Shown: positions 31,926-42,963 of the stretch, one piece after another
How the letters are laid out: each line of letters opens with the position of its first letter
How positions within the stretch are numbered: position 1 is the stretch's first letter
Assembly (NCBI RefSeq): GCF_000262245.1
Contig: NZ_AJSX01000007.1
Span: forward strand, 124,001 to 188,000
DNA length: 64,000 bases
Direction: 5' to 3'
Origin: Pasteurella bettyae CCUG 2042
GTDB lineage: Bacteria > Pseudomonadota > Gammaproteobacteria > Enterobacterales > Pasteurellaceae
Program-made: the position numbers and the translations under genes
The notes under the pieces: model-generated
Told to the model about the DNA's origin: nothing
Database searches by the model: none
The model's input: the letters and a program-made list of their open reading frames with translations, nothing else

Positions 31926-32654
31926 ATGACAGACAATCTTCAAGAACTTATTTCACCTAAGCTCGCAGCAGCAATTGCCAATCCATTATTCCCTGACGTG
32001 GATAGTCAATTACGTTCAGGCAGACATATTAGCCAAGAACATTTAGATAATTATTCATTTTTAGCCGATTTTCAAAATGAATTAGATGGTTTTTATCGCC
32101 GTTATAATGTAGAACTTATTCGTGCCCCAGAAGGCTTTTTCTATTTACGCCCTAAAGCAACTACGTTGATTTCACGTTCAGTTCTGAGTGAACTTGAAAT
32201 GCTAGTAGGTAAAGTGTTGTGTTATTTATATCTAAGCCCAGAACGCTTAGCACAGCAAGGCATTTTCACGACACAAGAAGTCTATGATGAATTATTAAAT
32301 CTTGCAGATGAAAGTAAATTACTCAAAGCTGTCAATCAACGTTCCAGCGGTTCTGATTTAGATAAGCAAAAACTGGCTGAGAAAGTGAGAGCCGCAATTA
32401 GTCGTTTACGTCGTTTAGGTATGATTTACACTGTTGGTGAACAAAATAGTGGCAAGTTCACTATTTCTGAATCAGTATTTCGTTTTGGTGCTGAGGTTCG
32501 TGCAGGAGATGATGCTCGTGAAGCACAATTACGTTTAATTCGTGATGGAGAAGCAGCAACACCAGAATCATTACAACAAACAGAACAAAGTGCGGTTAAA
32601 TCTGACGAAAATTTTGAAGATGAATTAAATGATGAGTTAGGAGACGAAGAATAA
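31926..32654 (+). CDS. mukE: Condensin subunit MukE
   Basis: KITE protein of MukBEF that binds MukF and modulates MukB ATPase and DNA loading. 242 residues from ATG 31926 ([20 protein letters not shown]), with AGAGAAG upstream; the open frame begins ten codons earlier without support. [17 protein letters not shown] and [20 protein letters not shown] match E. coli MukE closely. The acidic C-terminus is typical. Its stop TAA shares one base with the mukB ATG (TAATG). Confidence 0.96.
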   Translation: MTDNLQELISPKLAAAIANPLFPDVDSQLRSGRHISQEHLDNYSFLADFQNELDGFYRRYNVELIRAPEGFFYLRPKATTLISRSVLSELEMLVGKVLCYLYLSPERLAQQGIFTTQEVYDELLNLADESKLLKAVNQRSSGSDLDKQKLAEKVRAAISRLRRLGMIYTVGEQNSGKFTISESVFRFGAEVRAGDDAREAQLRLIRDGEAATPESLQQTEQSAVKSDENFEDELNDELGDEE

Positions 32655-35600
32655 TGTCCGAAGAATTAGAACTAGAAAATGAATTTCTGGAAGAAAAAAT
32701 CGAAGAAACTTCAGCTCCCACTGCAGTATTAGCTCAATCAACTGTCGAACGTGGCAAGTTCCGTTCATTAACGTTAATTAACTGGAATGGTTTTTTCGCA
32801 CGTACATTTGATTTAGATGAATTAGTAACCACCTTATCTGGTGGCAATGGTGCTGGTAAATCAACCACGATGGCTGGTTTTGTTACCGCATTAATTCCTG
32901 ACTTAACATTATTACATTTTCGTAATACCACAGAAGCAGGTGCCACTAGTGGTTCTCGTGATCGAGGTTTACATGGTAAATTACGTCCTGGGGTTTGTTA
33001 TGCAGTACTTGATACAGTAAATTCTCGCCATCAACGTGTGTTAGTCGGTGTGCGTCTGCAACAAATTGCTGGTCGTGATAAAAAAGTTGATATCAAAACT
33101 TTCTCTATTCAAGGATTAGAACTGTCATTTCATCCAACGCATATTTTGACAGAAGCTTTAGGTGAACGCCAAGCTCGTGTACTGAATTTAACTGAGTTAA
33201 AAGATAAAATGGATGAAATAGGTGCACAATTTAAACAATATCATTCTGTTGCTGATTATCACAGCATGATGTTTGAATTGGGAATTATCCCTAGACGTCT
33301 ACGTTCATCATCAGATCGAAGCAAATTCTATAAATTAATTGAAGCCTCATTATATGGTGGTATTTCAAGTGCAATTACTAAGTCATTACGTGAATATTTA
33401 TTGCCTGAAAACTTAGGCGTACGTAAGGCTTTCCAAGATATGGAAAGTGCTTTACGTGAAAACCGAATGACTCTTGAAGCCATTAAGATGACACAATCTG
33501 ATCGTGATTTATTCAAACATTTAATCACTGAGACGACTAATTATGTTGCTTCAGATTATATGCGTAATGCTAATGAAAGACAGGGTAATATTGAGTCTGC
33601 CTTAAATTTCCGTAAAGAATGGTATTCAGCAAAATCTGAACAAGATTTATCACAACATAAATTAATTGATTTAAGTCGTGAAGCCGCTGAATTAACTGAA
33701 AATGAAAAAACATTAGAAGTCGATCACCAAAGTGCATCAGACCACTTAAATTTAGTTCTTAATGCATTACGTCACCAAGAGCGTATTGAGCGTTATCAAG
33801 AAGATGTGTCTGAATTAACAGAACGTCTAGAAGAACAAAAAGTCGTGGTGGAAAATGCAAATGAACAGCTAGAAGAAAGCCAGGCTCAATTTGAAAATTT
33901 AGAAAATGAAGTTGACCAAATTCGTTCACAATTGGCCGACTATCAACAAGCACTAGATGCCCAACAAACTCGAGCATTACAATATCAGCAAGCAATTCAA
34001 GCTTTAGAGAAAGCGAAAGCTTTATGTGGTTTAGCAGAGCTATCAGTGAAAAATATTGATGCTTATCATGATGAATTTAAAGCACAAACCGAGACATTAA
34101 CAGATAAAGTGCTTGAATTAGAACATAAAATGTCTATTTCTGAAGCTGCCAAAACCCAATTTGATAAAGCTTATCAATTAGTATGTAAAATTGCAGGAGA
34201 AGTACCACGTTCAGCTGCTTGGGAGAGTGCAAAAGAATTATTACGTGAATATCCAACACAAAAAATTCATGCTCAACAAACACCTCAATTACGTGCAAAA
34301 TTATATGAATTAGAACAACGTTATGCTCAACAACAAAATGCAGAACGCTTGTTAAAAGAGTTTAATCAACGTGCAGAATTAAATTTAACCTCTGCAGAAG
34401 CGCTAGAAGAATTTCATGCAGAGCAAGAGGTTCTTGTTGAAGATCTAACCGTTGAATTATCAGAACAAGTTGAAACACGCTCAACCTTACGTCAAAAACG
34501 TGAACAATTGACCGCACTTTATAATGAAAATGCTGATAAAGCACCTGCCTGGTTAACAGCTCAAGCCGCTTTAGAACGTTTACAAGATCAAAGTGGTGAA
34601 CAATTTGAGAATAGTCAAGATGTTATGCAATTCATGCAATCTCAACTAGAGAAAGAACGTGAATTGACTATGCAACGTGATCAGTTAGAACAAAGACGTC
34701 AACAACTAGATGAACAAATTTCTCGTTTAAGCCAACCAGATGGTTCTGAAGATGCTCGTTTAAATGTATTAGCTGAACGTTTTGGCGGTGTATTATTATC
34801 AGAACTTTATGATGATGTTGCAATTGAGGATGCTCCATATTTCTCAGCATTATATGGTCCAGCTCGTCATGCTATTGTTGTTCGTGATTTATCTGTAGTC
34901 AAAGAACAATTAACACAATTAGATGATTGCCCTGATGATTTATATTTAATTGAAGGAGATCCTTCTGCATTTGATGATAATGTATTTTCAGCTCAAGAGC
35001 TTGAGCATGGTGTAGTCGTTCAAGTATCTGAGCGTGAACTGCGTTTTTCTAAATTCCCTGAAGTACCATTATTTGGTCGTGCGGCACGCGAAAAACATTT
35101 AGAAGAACTAGAGGCACAACGTGATGAAGTGGTTGAAGATTATGCACAACGTGCTTTTGATGTACAAAAATGCCAACGATTACATCAACAATTTAGTCAA
35201 TTTGTTGGTTTACATCTAGCATTAGCATTCCAAACCAATCCTGAAGAGGTTATGCGTGAGATTAATCAAAAACGTAATGATATTGACCGTCAATTAACCA
35301 ACTTCAGCACAGGGGAACAACAAATTCGCATTCGCTTAGATAAAGCAAAAGAGAGAATGCAATTATTAAATAAATTGATTCCGCAATTAGCTTTATTAGC
35401 AGATGATAGTCTATTAGATCGTATTCAAGAATGTCGTGAACAATTAGATGTTGCTGAGCAGGATGAACAATTTATTCGTCAAAATGGCACTATGTTATCG
35501 CAATTAGAGCCTATTGCTAATACATTACAAAGTGATCCAGAAAATTATAACCGATTAAAAGACGATTTATATCAAGCTATAACATCACAAAAACAAGCAC

Positions 35601-37150
35601 AACAAAAAATGTTTGCTTTAGCAGATGTTGTTCATCGTAAAACACATTTTAATTATGAAAATGCGGTTCAAGTAGAAACTAATGATTTAAATGAACAATT
35701 ACGTGCACGTTTAGAACAGTTACAAGCGCAACGCGAACAACAACGTGAGCAATTACGTCAAAAACAAGCGCAATTTGCACAATTTAATCAACTTTATATT
35801 CAATTACAAAGCTCGTTTGAAACTAAAAATCAGATGCTTAAAGAGTTAACGCAAGAAGTTGTAGACTTAGGTGTAAGAGCTGATGAAGGTTCAGAAGAGC
35901 GAGCTCGTAATCGTAAGGAGCAATTATATCAACAATTATCAATTGCTCGCCAACGTCGTAGCTATATTGAAAAACAATTAACTTTAATTGAAAGTGAGGC
36001 AGAAAACTTATCTCGTCGTATTCGTAAAGCAGAACGAGATTATAAAACTCAACGCCAATTAGTCGTTGCTGCCAAAGTAAGTTGGTGTGTGGTATTACGT
36101 TTGTCTCGTAATAGCGATGTAGAAAAACGCTTAAATCGTCGTGAATTTGCTTATTTATCTGCAGATGAATTACGTTCAATGTCAGATAAAGCTTTAGGTT
36201 CATTAAGAACGGCTGTTGCTGATAATGAATATTTACGTGATACCTTACGTGTTTCAGAAGATAGCCGTAAACCAGAAAATAAAGTCCGATTCTTTATTGC
36301 CGTTTATCAACATTTACGTGAGCGTATTCGTCAAGACATCATTAAAACAGATGATCCAATTGATGCAATTGAACAAATGGAAATTGAGCTTTCTCGCTTA
36401 ACTGATGAGTTAACTAATCGTGAACAAAAATTGGCAATTAGTTCCGAAAGTGTTGCTAATATTATGCGTAAGACAATTCAACGTGAACAAAATCGTATTC
36501 GTATGTTGAATCAAGGTCTCCAAAATATTTCATTTGGTCAAGTTAAATCTGTACGATTAATGGTAAATATTCGTGATACTCATGCTATGTTATTAGATGC
36601 ATTATCTGGTAATCAGGAAGAATATCAAGATTTATTCAGCGATAATCGCATGACCTTCTCTGAAGCTATTGCAAAACTTTACCAACGTTTAAATCCACAT
36701 ATTGATATGGGGCAACGTACAGCACAAACAATTGGTGAAGAATTATTAGATTATCGCAATTACCTAGAGCTTGAAGTAGAAGTATATCGTGGCGCTGATG
36801 GTTGGTTACGTGCTGAAAGTGGTGCATTATCAACAGGTGAAGCAATTGGTACAGGGATGTCAATCTTATTAATGGTTGTTCAAAGCTGGGAAGAAGAAAG
36901 CCGTCGTATTCGTGCCAAAGATATTGTGCCTTGCCGTTTGTTATTCTTAGATGAGGCTGCTCGTTTAGATGGTAAATCTATTTCAACCCTATTTGAATTA
37001 TGTGGTCGTTTAGACATGCAATTAATTATTGCCGCCCCTGAAAATATCAGTCCTGAAAAAGGTATAACTTATAAATTAGTGCGTAAAATCTCTGGCAACC
37101 AAGAGCATGTTCATGTTGTTGGTTTACGTGGATTTGGTGCAACAGAGTAG
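32654..37150 (+). CDS. mukB: Condensin SMC-like ATPase MukB
   Basis: SMC-like protein that organises and helps segregate the chromosome. 1498 residues (E. coli 1486). Walker [14 protein letters not shown] near residues 61-73; two long Gln/Glu-rich coiled-coil arms (about 300-660 and 830-1130) around a hinge (around 680-790, [16 protein letters not shown]-like region); C-terminal signature [19 protein letters not shown] and Walker [17 protein letters not shown] overlaps the mukE stop. The long minus-strand frames across this gene are shadows of the coiled coil. An uptake-signal terminator follows. Confidence 0.97.
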   Translation: MSEELELENEFLEEKIEETSAPTAVLAQSTVERGKFRSLTLINWNGFFARTFDLDELVTTLSGGNGAGKSTTMAGFVTALIPDLTLLHFRNTTEAGATSGSRDRGLHGKLRPGVCYAVLDTVNSRHQRVLVGVRLQQIAGRDKKVDIKTFSIQGLELSFHPTHILTEALGERQARVLNLTELKDKMDEIGAQFKQYHSVADYHSMMFELGIIPRRLRSSSDRSKFYKLIEASLYGGISSAITKSLREYLLPENLGVRKAFQDMESALRENRMTLEAIKMTQSDRDLFKHLITETTNYVASDYMRNANERQGNIESALNFRKEWYSAKSEQDLSQHKLIDLSREAAELTENEKTLEVDHQSASDHLNLVLNALRHQERIERYQEDVSELTERLEEQKVVVENANEQLEESQAQFENLENEVDQIRSQLADYQQALDAQQTRALQYQQAIQALEKAKALCGLAELSVKNIDAYHDEFKAQTETLTDKVLELEHKMSISEAAKTQFDKAYQLVCKIAGEVPRSAAWESAKELLREYPTQKIHAQQTPQLRAKLYELEQRYAQQQNAERLLKEFNQRAELNLTSAEALEEFHAEQEVLVEDLTVELSEQVETRSTLRQKREQLTALYNENADKAPAWLTAQAALERLQDQSGEQFENSQDVMQFMQSQLEKERELTMQRDQLEQRRQQLDEQISRLSQPDGSEDARLNVLAERFGGVLLSELYDDVAIEDAPYFSALYGPARHAIVVRDLSVVKEQLTQLDDCPDDLYLIEGDPSAFDDNVFSAQELEHGVVVQVSERELRFSKFPEVPLFGRAAREKHLEELEAQRDEVVEDYAQRAFDVQKCQRLHQQFSQFVGLHLALAFQTNPEEVMREINQKRNDIDRQLTNFSTGEQQIRIRLDKAKERMQLLNKLIPQLALLADDSLLDRIQECREQLDVAEQDEQFIRQNGTMLSQLEPIANTLQSDPENYNRLKDDLYQAITSQKQAQQKMFALADVVHRKTHFNYENAVQVETNDLNEQLRARLEQLQAQREQQREQLRQKQAQFAQFNQLYIQLQSSFETKNQMLKELTQEVVDLGVRADEGSEERARNRKEQLYQQLSIARQRRSYIEKQLTLIESEAENLSRRIRKAERDYKTQRQLVVAAKVSWCVVLRLSRNSDVEKRLNRREFAYLSADELRSMSDKALGSLRTAVADNEYLRDTLRVSEDSRKPENKVRFFIAVYQHLRERIRQDIIKTDDPIDAIEQMEIELSRLTDELTNREQKLAISSESVANIMRKTIQREQNRIRMLNQGLQNISFGQVKSVRLMVNIRDTHAMLLDALSGNQEEYQDLFSDNRMTFSEAIAKLYQRLNPHIDMGQRTAQTIGEELLDYRNYLELEVEVYRGADGWLRAESGALSTGEAIGTGMSILLMVVQSWEEESRRIRAKDIVPCRLLFLDEAARLDGKSISTLFELCGRLDMQLIIAAPENISPEKGITYKLVRKISGNQEHVHVVGLRGFGATE

Positions 37151-37166
37151 TTCTCTATCACGTTAC

Positions 37167-37208
37167 AAAAGTGCGGTTAAAAAATGCGAATTTTTGACCG
37201 CACTTTTA
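37167..37208 (+). terminator. Inverted uptake-signal terminator of mukFEB
   Basis: AAGTGCGGT (37169-37177) and ACCGCACTT (37197-37205), with arms extended by AA/TT, followed by TTATC. Confidence 0.8.
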
Positions 37209-37242
37209 TCATTCTCAACTAAGAAAACATAAAAGGAAGCTT

Positions 37243-38109
37243 ATGCATAATCTTATTTTTGCTATTCTTTGTAGTGTCTCTGTATCCATTTTATTAAAAG
37301 TTGCTCGTAAGAAAAATATTGTCATTGAGCAAGCTATCGCTTTTAACTATATAGCTGCGATAAGCCTTTGTTATTTTTTGCTAAAACCTGACTTTAAAGA
37401 ACTTGGTTTTACGGAGTTTTTTGTAGAAAGTGAAGCTAAACCTATATTTTTAACTTTAGGTATTTTATTACCAACCGTTTTTATTTTTATGTCTAAAGCC
37501 GTAGAATATGCAGGCATTGTTCGAGCCGATGCTGCACAGCGCTTAGCTTTATTTCTGCAAATTGTCGCTGCTGTATTTTTATTTAATGAAAATTTAAGTC
37601 AGTTAAGAATTATTGGGGTTATTGTCGCATTTATTGCATTATTCTGCCTGTTATCAAAACCCAATAATATTGAAAATTCAGGAAAAGGAATACTGTTTTT
37701 GTTGCTAGTTTGGGTAGGTTATGGCACTAGCGGAATTTTATTTAAAATGATTGCAAAAATGGGCGGTGCATTCCCAACGACATTGTTTATTTCCTTTGTG
37801 TTAGCTTGTGTAATTATGTTTGTTTATCTCATGGTAAAACGAACTCAATGGACAGTACCAAGTTTCATCGGTGGAATAATATTAGGTTGCTTAAACTTCT
37901 TTAATATTCTGTTTTATATCAAAGCACATCAATATTTTAGTGATGTACCTACCATTGTTTTTGCGGGTATGGATTTAGGCGTTATTTGCTTAGGTGCATT
38001 AACTGGTGCTTTAATATTTAAAGAGAAAATCAGTAAAATTAATGGGGTAGGGATATTGTTAGGATTGGGCGCAATTATCTTACTTTATGCAGAAAAACTA
38101 TTTAGTTAA
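37243..38109 (+). CDS. EamA/DMT-family transporter
   Basis: 288 residues, about ten transmembrane helices in two EamA halves (hydrophobic segments from residue 3 to the C-terminus; GILFLLLVWVGYGTSGILF begins the second half). Members of this superfamily export amino acids, nucleotides or other metabolites; the substrate here is unknown. ATG 37243 with AAAAGGAAG upstream. It stands alone between two terminators. Confidence 0.85.
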   Translation: MHNLIFAILCSVSVSILLKVARKKNIVIEQAIAFNYIAAISLCYFLLKPDFKELGFTEFFVESEAKPIFLTLGILLPTVFIFMSKAVEYAGIVRADAAQRLALFLQIVAAVFLFNENLSQLRIIGVIVAFIALFCLLSKPNNIENSGKGILFLLLVWVGYGTSGILFKMIAKMGGAFPTTLFISFVLACVIMFVYLMVKRTQWTVPSFIGGIILGCLNFFNILFYIKAHQYFSDVPTIVFAGMDLGVICLGALTGALIFKEKISKINGVGILLGLGAIILLYAEKLFS

Positions 38110-38125
38110 TAGAATAAATGTAAAA

Positions 38126-38156
38126 GCAAAGGTGGGCAAAGGTCCACCTTTTTTAT
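38126..38156 (+). terminator. Rho-independent terminator
   Basis: AAAGGTGG (38128-38135) and CCACCTTT (38144-38151), then TTTTATA. Confidence 0.85.
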
Positions 38157-38212
38157 ATAATTAAATCAACAAATTACTTACGGAGTCAATACAGATACAG
38201 AAAGGCAAAATT

Positions 38213-39637
38213 ATGGCAAATAATGACTTTAGCTTTTTTATTTATGATTATGAAAGTTTTGGCGTAAATCCAGCTTCAGATCGTCCCGCTCAATTTGCAG
38301 GTATCAGAACAGATGCTGATTTTAACATAATTAGTGACCCTGTCATGTTTTATTGTAAACAAACAAATGATTATCTACCTTCTCCTGAAGCCGTTATGGT
38401 AACGGGTATTACACCTCAAGAATGTAACGAAAAGGGGATTAGCGAACCTGAATTTGCGGCTAAAATTCTTGCTGAATTTAGCAAGCCTAATACTTGTATC
38501 ATGGGATATAACAATATTCGTTATGATGATGAAATGACTAGGTATACCTTTTATCGTAACTTTATTGATCCATATGAATATAGTTGGAAAAATGGCAATT
38601 CTCGCTGGGATTTATTAGATCTAGTGAGAGCCACTTATGCATTACGTCCAGAAGGTATCAATTGGCCCGTAGATGAAGAGGGTGTTCCAAATTTTAGATT
38701 AGAAAATCTAACCAAAGAAAATGATATTGCACATGAAAATGCTCATGATGCAATGGCTGATGTATATGCCACAATAGCAATGGCAAAATTGATTAAGCAA
38801 AAACAACCTAAATTATTTCAATTTTTCTTTGAAAACAGAGGTAAAAAAGAAGTAGAGAAGCTTATTAATACTGGGGAGATGACTCCTATTGTTCATGTAT
38901 CTGGAATGCTTGGCAACTATCGAGGAAATACAGCTTGGATGGCACCTATTGCATGGCACCCAACTAACCAAAATGCAGTTATAGCTTGTGATTTATCAGC
39001 TAACATTGATGATCTACTGAGTAAAAGTGCGGTAGAATTACAGAAAAATTTATATACAAAGAAAGCTGAATTGGAAGAAAATGGGGTATTACCTGTCCCA
39101 TTAAAACTTATTCATATCAATAAATGTCCTATTGTTGCGCCCGCCAAAACTTTATTACCTGAAAATGCACAACGCTTAGGTATTAATCGAGCATATTGTC
39201 TAGAAAATCTTGCAAAATTACGCAATTCACTAGATATACGCGAGAAAGTGCTAGAAACCTTTACTGAAGAACGTCAATTTGAAATCTCAGACAATGTAGA
39301 AACAGAATTATATAATGGTTTTTTCAATACTGCTGATAAAAACAATATGGCAATATTGCGAGATCTCCCATCTGAAAAATTAGCAAATTCAGGATTATCA
39401 TTTGAAGATAAAAGAATTGATGAATTGTTATTCCATTATAGAGCACGTCATTTTTATAAAACATTAACTCGTGCTGAACAAATAAAATGGCAAAAATATC
39501 GTCAACGTAAATTAGAAAAATCAGCTACACAATTTACTGAAAGCTTGCAAAGATTAGCTGAAGAATATTCCGAAAATCCTCAAAAATTAGTATTGCTACA
39601 AAATATATATGAATATGGAATGAAACTGTTAAGCTAA
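38213..39637 (+). CDS. sbcB: Exodeoxyribonuclease I
   Basis: Processive 3'-5' single-strand DNA exonuclease acting in repair and recombination. 474 residues (E. coli 475). DEDDh motifs: IYDYESFGV (residues 9-17), GYNNIRYDDE and NAHDAMADVYAT. SH3-like and C-terminal helical domains follow. ATG 38213 with no strong ribosome site close by (AGAAAGGC about 10 bases upstream is plausible). It holds an uptake signal near 39024. Confidence 0.95.
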   Translation: MANNDFSFFIYDYESFGVNPASDRPAQFAGIRTDADFNIISDPVMFYCKQTNDYLPSPEAVMVTGITPQECNEKGISEPEFAAKILAEFSKPNTCIMGYNNIRYDDEMTRYTFYRNFIDPYEYSWKNGNSRWDLLDLVRATYALRPEGINWPVDEEGVPNFRLENLTKENDIAHENAHDAMADVYATIAMAKLIKQKQPKLFQFFFENRGKKEVEKLINTGEMTPIVHVSGMLGNYRGNTAWMAPIAWHPTNQNAVIACDLSANIDDLLSKSAVELQKNLYTKKAELEENGVLPVPLKLIHINKCPIVAPAKTLLPENAQRLGINRAYCLENLAKLRNSLDIREKVLETFTEERQFEISDNVETELYNGFFNTADKNNMAILRDLPSEKLANSGLSFEDKRIDELLFHYRARHFYKTLTRAEQIKWQKYRQRKLEKSATQFTESLQRLAEEYSENPQKLVLLQNIYEYGMKLLS

Positions 39638-39702
39638 ATAACGAGATAAATATAGAATCATTTAAATTCATTTTACTGATAAATTATAGGTTTAAAATCT
39701 CA

Positions 39703-40197
39703 GATTTTGCGTAGCGTTATCAAATCATAATGTAAAAAGCCTCAACTTAAATAGTTTGAGGCTTATTTTTTATTTATAAATCAGTACAAAATAAGCATAA
39801 AACATCTTGAAAATTTCTTTACAAATAATTTTTGCCTGTTGAAAAAACATTTCAAATAGATATTAAAGCACTTAAATAGCCAGGTATGTATTGAATAAAT
39901 AGTATTTTAATGCTGTGTATAACTATGTGATTTATTTATTACGTAGTATTTCCTAACTTTGTAACTAACTTCGCATAATGTATATTATGTTAAATAAATA
40001 AATTGTAATGTCACAAATAAATACCCTAATCTTCACACTATGATGTGAAATAATAATGATCTAAATTTTCAATGATTATTTTTTTAAAGGATAGAAATTT
40101 ATTGAATGAGATTTTATGACTTAATGACAGTTATTATTTAATATTGTACTTTTTGATATGTTTATTTGTTAATTGTGATAACGCTACGTAAAAAATC
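39703..40197. repeat. Segment bounded by 20-22-bp inverted repeats
   Basis: GATTTTGCGTAGCGTTATCA at 39703-39722 recurs in inverted orientation at 40176-40197, with a 13-bp exact core (CGTAGCGTTATCA) and a 2-base difference in the outer part. The 495-bp interval has no gene and is very AT-rich. It could be a decayed short insertion element or chance; no flanking target duplication was recognised. Confidence 0.35.
39735..39770 (+). terminator. Rho-independent terminator after sbcB
   Basis: AAGCCTCAA (39737-39745) and TTGAGGCTT (39756-39764), then ATTTTTTATTT. It lies about 100 bp past the sbcB stop. Confidence 0.82.
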
Positions 40198-40625
40198 AAA
40201 CTGTATGAAGCCTATTATGAATTAGATTTTAAAAAATATTGACCGATTATAATGACTAATACATCCATATTCTTATGGATTCTGAATTTGCAAATAACCA
40301 ATAAAAGCATCTCTATTTACACTATATTGTTTTATTTTATCTTCCCTATTCATTATATTTTCTATACATATTTATATACTATAAAATACAAATGACAACG
40401 TCACATAATTAATAAGTCAACTCATTATAAATGCGACTACTTATCAATCAATTATAGTGCTGATAATCATTCTTATGGATATTTTTAATAATAATGATTG
40501 TCATTAAAAATATCATAAAAATTAATAACTTAAGTTAAAATATTAATTGCAAGTGTAAAAAAAATGTATAGAATGTATTTTAAATTTATGGTTAATTTTT
40601 AATCCGTTTTAAAAAGGAAATCTCT
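39771..40625 (+). other. Long gene-free AT-rich region upstream of the ferritin genes
   Basis: About 855 bp without a convincing open frame or RNA gene. It contains the right half of the inverted-repeat segment, the 12-base word ATTCTTATGGAT twice (near 40268 and 40468), and a Fur-like box. It presumably carries the ferritin promoter and a long 5' leader, or an unrecognised small RNA. Confidence 0.5.
40490..40508. promoter_or_regulatory. Fur-like box upstream of the ferritin pair
   Basis: AATAATGATTGTCATTAAA agrees with the Fur consensus GATAATGATAATCATTATC at 14 of 19 positions. A weaker partial match (GATAATCATTCTTATGGAT) lies at 40462-40480. AT-rich background raises the chance of false matches. 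Confidence 0.5.
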
Positions 40626-41120
40626 ATGTTAAAAAAAGCTATTACTGATAAGTTAAATGAACAAATTAATTTAGAATTTTATTCATCAAACATCTACTTA
40701 CAAATGAGTGCGTGGTGTTCAAAACATGGTTATGAAGGTTCTGCAGCATTTTTATTACGTCATGCAGATGAAGAAATGGAACATATGCAGAAATTATTCA
40801 CATATATAAGTGAGACTGGTGGGCTACCTTTATTAGGTAAAATTGAAGCACCTCAGCATAAATTTAATTCTTTACGTGAAATATTTGAAATTACATTAAA
40901 ACATGAAAAGTTAGTGACTTCAAAAATCAATGAATTAGTCGAAGTGACTTTTGAACATAAGGACTACTCTACATTCAACTTTTTACAATGGTATGTAGCA
41001 GAGCAACATGAAGAAGAAAAATTATTCAATGGCATAATTGATAAATTTAATATTCTTGGTGAAGAAGGTCGTTCACTTTATTTAATTGATAAAGAATTAG
41101 CTAATTTAGATTTAGAATAA
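40626..41120 (+). CDS. ftnA: Non-haem ferritin (first of tandem pair)
   Basis: 24-mer iron-storage ferritin subunit. 164 residues. Ferroxidase-centre residues are in place: Glu of [11 protein letters not shown] (about 17), Glu-x-x-His of EEMEHMQ (50 and 53), Glu of KHEKLV (94), and the EQHEEEKLF block (126-130). ATG 40626 with AAAGGAAAT upstream. The second ferritin follows after 18 bp. Homologous to the H. influenzae ferritin-like pair. Confidence 0.94.
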   Translation: MLKKAITDKLNEQINLEFYSSNIYLQMSAWCSKHGYEGSAAFLLRHADEEMEHMQKLFTYISETGGLPLLGKIEAPQHKFNSLREIFEITLKHEKLVTSKINELVEVTFEHKDYSTFNFLQWYVAEQHEEEKLFNGIIDKFNILGEEGRSLYLIDKELANLDLE

Positions 41121-41138
41121 ATAGCAGGAGGAATTAAA

Positions 41139-41639
41139 ATGTTATCTGCAAATGTAGTTAAGTTATTAAATGATCAAATGAATTTAGAATTCTACTCTTC
41201 TAATCTTTATTTACAAATGAGTGCTTGGTGTGATCAAAAAGGTTATGTAGGTGCTGCTGCTTTTTTATCAGATCATGCAGCTGAAGAGATGGAACATATG
41301 CGTAAATTATTCACTTACTTAAATGAAACAGGTGCCTTAGCTATTATTGATACAATTGATGCGCCTCCTCATGAATTTACATCATTAAAAGCAGTAATGG
41401 AAGCAACTTATCAACATGAGTTATTTATTACAAGTAAAATTAATGAATTAGTTTCTGCAACATTTGAAGAAAAAGACTACTCTGCTTTCAATTTCTTACA
41501 ATGGTATGTAGCTGAACAACATGAGGAAGAAAAATTATTTAATAGCATTCTTGATAAATTTAAAATTCTTGGTGAAGAAGGTCGTTCTTTATTCTTTATT
41601 GATCAGGAATTAGCAAAATTAGCCACTGCAACTAAATAA
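41139..41639 (+). CDS. ftnA: Non-haem ferritin (second of tandem pair)
   Basis: 166 residues, clearly a duplicate of the preceding gene (shared [30 protein letters not shown] and [18 protein letters not shown]). Ferroxidase ligands are retained (Glu 17, Glu 50 and His 53, Glu 94, Glu 126-130 by alignment), so both copies look active, and they may co-assemble. ATG 41139 with a strong AGGAGG 9 bases upstream, stronger than that of the first copy. Confidence 0.94.
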   Translation: MLSANVVKLLNDQMNLEFYSSNLYLQMSAWCDQKGYVGAAAFLSDHAAEEMEHMRKLFTYLNETGALAIIDTIDAPPHEFTSLKAVMEATYQHELFITSKINELVSATFEEKDYSAFNFLQWYVAEQHEEEKLFNSILDKFKILGEEGRSLFFIDQELAKLATATK

Positions 41640-41648
41640 ATGTAAATA

Positions 41649-41730
41649 AAAACCGACAGCAAATTTGTACTCTGAAACTTGAAGTAACTAGTAAAGAATT
41701 AAAGTATAAATTTTGTCGGTTTTTTATTGT
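41649..41730. terminator. Long-loop hairpin terminator, probably bidirectional
   Basis: AAACCGACA plus AAATTT (from 41650) pairs with AAATTT plus TGTCGGTTT (ending near 41722), with a GC bulge and a loop of about 42 nt, followed by T runs on both strands. It lies between the ferritins and the small minus-strand gene. Confidence 0.65.
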
Positions 41731-41780
41731 CAAAATAAACTAGTACTCCCCTTATAAATGTGGTATTTTGTAGCGCTATT

Positions 41781-41915
41781 CTACTTCTGAATAATCTGGG
41801 CATTAGAATCATTTTTGGAATATGTACAAGTCTTATATGTAAAAGCGACAATTAAGATACATAACATAATAAGTATCTGTATGAGGCGTTTTCGAGTAAG
41901 TTTTTCAGCTGGCAT
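41781..41915 (-). CDS. Small single-span membrane protein (44 aa)
   Basis: Found by eye on the minus strand: MPAEKLTRKRLIQILIMLCI continues into a hydrophobic helix (about residues 11-27) and a polar tail ending at TAG 41781-41783. The positively charged N-terminus suggests N-in orientation. A good ribosome site (AAAGGA, 6 bases before ATG) supports translation. It lies divergent from fnr, about 110 bp from the fnr ATG, across the FNR-like site. I do not recognise the family; a Pasteurellaceae-specific microprotein is plausible. Confidence 0.65.
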   Translation of the reverse strand: MPAEKLTRKRLIQILIMLCILIVAFTYKTCTYSKNDSNAQIIQK

Positions 41916-41969
41916 TAAATGTCCTTTACTTTAAGTATTCTTAATTTGAATAAATAATGGTATCATTTA

Positions 41970-41983
41970 TTGAGTTAGATCAA
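41970..41983. promoter_or_regulatory. FNR box upstream of fnr
   Basis: TTGAG-TTAG-ATCAA matches TTGAT-N4-ATCAA at 9 of 10 bases. It lies 46 bp before the fnr ATG, suited to autoregulation, and also faces the divergent small gene. Confidence 0.7.
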
Positions 41984-42028
41984 TTTTACATGATTGTATA
42001 TATTATATAGATATTTATTGAGAAACAC

Positions 42029-42805
42029 ATGAAACTTTTATCCGCAGAAGCTTCAAAGGCTGGTCGTCGCATTCAATCTGGTGGGTGTGCTATTCACTGC
42101 CAAGATTGTAGTATTAGTCAACTTTGTATTCCTTTCACATTAAATGAGCATGAATTAGATCAGCTCGATAATATTATCGAACGTAAGAAGCCAATTCAAA
42201 AATCTCAAATATTGTTTAAAGCTGGTGATGAACTCACTTCTCTTTATGCAATTCGTTCTGGTACGATTAAAACTTATACGATTAGCGAAACGGGAGAAGA
42301 ACAAATTACTTCATTCCATTTACCAGGTGATTTAGTGGGTTTTGATGCTATTACCAGTATGAGTCATCCGAGTTTTGCACAAGCACTTGAAACGGCTATG
42401 GTATGTGAAATCCCCTTTGATATCTTAGAAGATTTAACAGGTAAAATGCCAAAGCTTCGTCAGCAAATGATGCGTTTGATGAGTAGTGAAATTAAATCTG
42501 ATCAAGAAATGATTTTATTACTTTCTAAGATGAATGCTGAAGAACGCTTAGCTGCTTTTATTTATAATCTTTCTAAACGTTATGCCGCCAGAGGTTTTTC
42601 AGCAAGAGAATTCCGTTTAACGATGACCCGTAGTGATATTGGCAACTATTTAGGTTTAACTGTTGAAACTATCAGTCGATTATTAGGACGTTTTCAAAAA
42701 CTTGGTATCGTTTCTGTGCAAGGTAAATATATAACTATTAATGATATGGCTCAACTTATTGAATTATCAGGCACAAATAGAACAAAAATTAAATTAACTA
42801 GTTAA
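42029..42805 (+). CDS. fnr: Oxygen-sensing global regulator FNR
   Basis: CRP-family regulator that binds DNA as a dimer when its [4Fe-4S] cluster is intact under anaerobiosis. 258 residues. Cluster ligands by alignment with E. coli: Cys24, Cys27 and Cys33 in [16 protein letters not shown], and the Cys of AMVCEIP near 126. cNMP-like beta roll, long dimer helix ([19 protein letters not shown]), and helix-turn-helix [16 protein letters not shown] with the E-SR recognition residues. uspE lies downstream, as in E. coli. Confidence 0.97.
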   Translation: MKLLSAEASKAGRRIQSGGCAIHCQDCSISQLCIPFTLNEHELDQLDNIIERKKPIQKSQILFKAGDELTSLYAIRSGTIKTYTISETGEEQITSFHLPGDLVGFDAITSMSHPSFAQALETAMVCEIPFDILEDLTGKMPKLRQQMMRLMSSEIKSDQEMILLLSKMNAEERLAAFIYNLSKRYAARGFSAREFRLTMTRSDIGNYLGLTVETISRLLGRFQKLGIVSVQGKYITINDMAQLIELSGTNRTKIKLTS

Positions 42806-42807
42806 TT

Positions 42808-42848
42808 TTGAAATCCAGTTTAGATCAAATCTGAACTGGATTTTTATT
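42808..42848 (+). terminator. Rho-independent terminator of fnr
   Basis: AAATCCAGTT (42811-42820) and AACTGGATTT (42834-42843), then TTATTTTTT. Confidence 0.82.
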
Positions 42849-42963
42849 TTTTGCTATCACCTTTACAAAGTTATTTTACTCATATTTTTAAAATCAACTG
42901 CTTGTTATTGGTGAGAAACTGAACTATTCTTATAGAAGAAATCAGAAAACAATGGAGATAATT

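Noticed and set aside
33328-36863. Several long minus-strand frames inside mukB
   Set aside because: They mirror the repetitive coiled-coil codons, have no ribosome sites and no recognisable domains.
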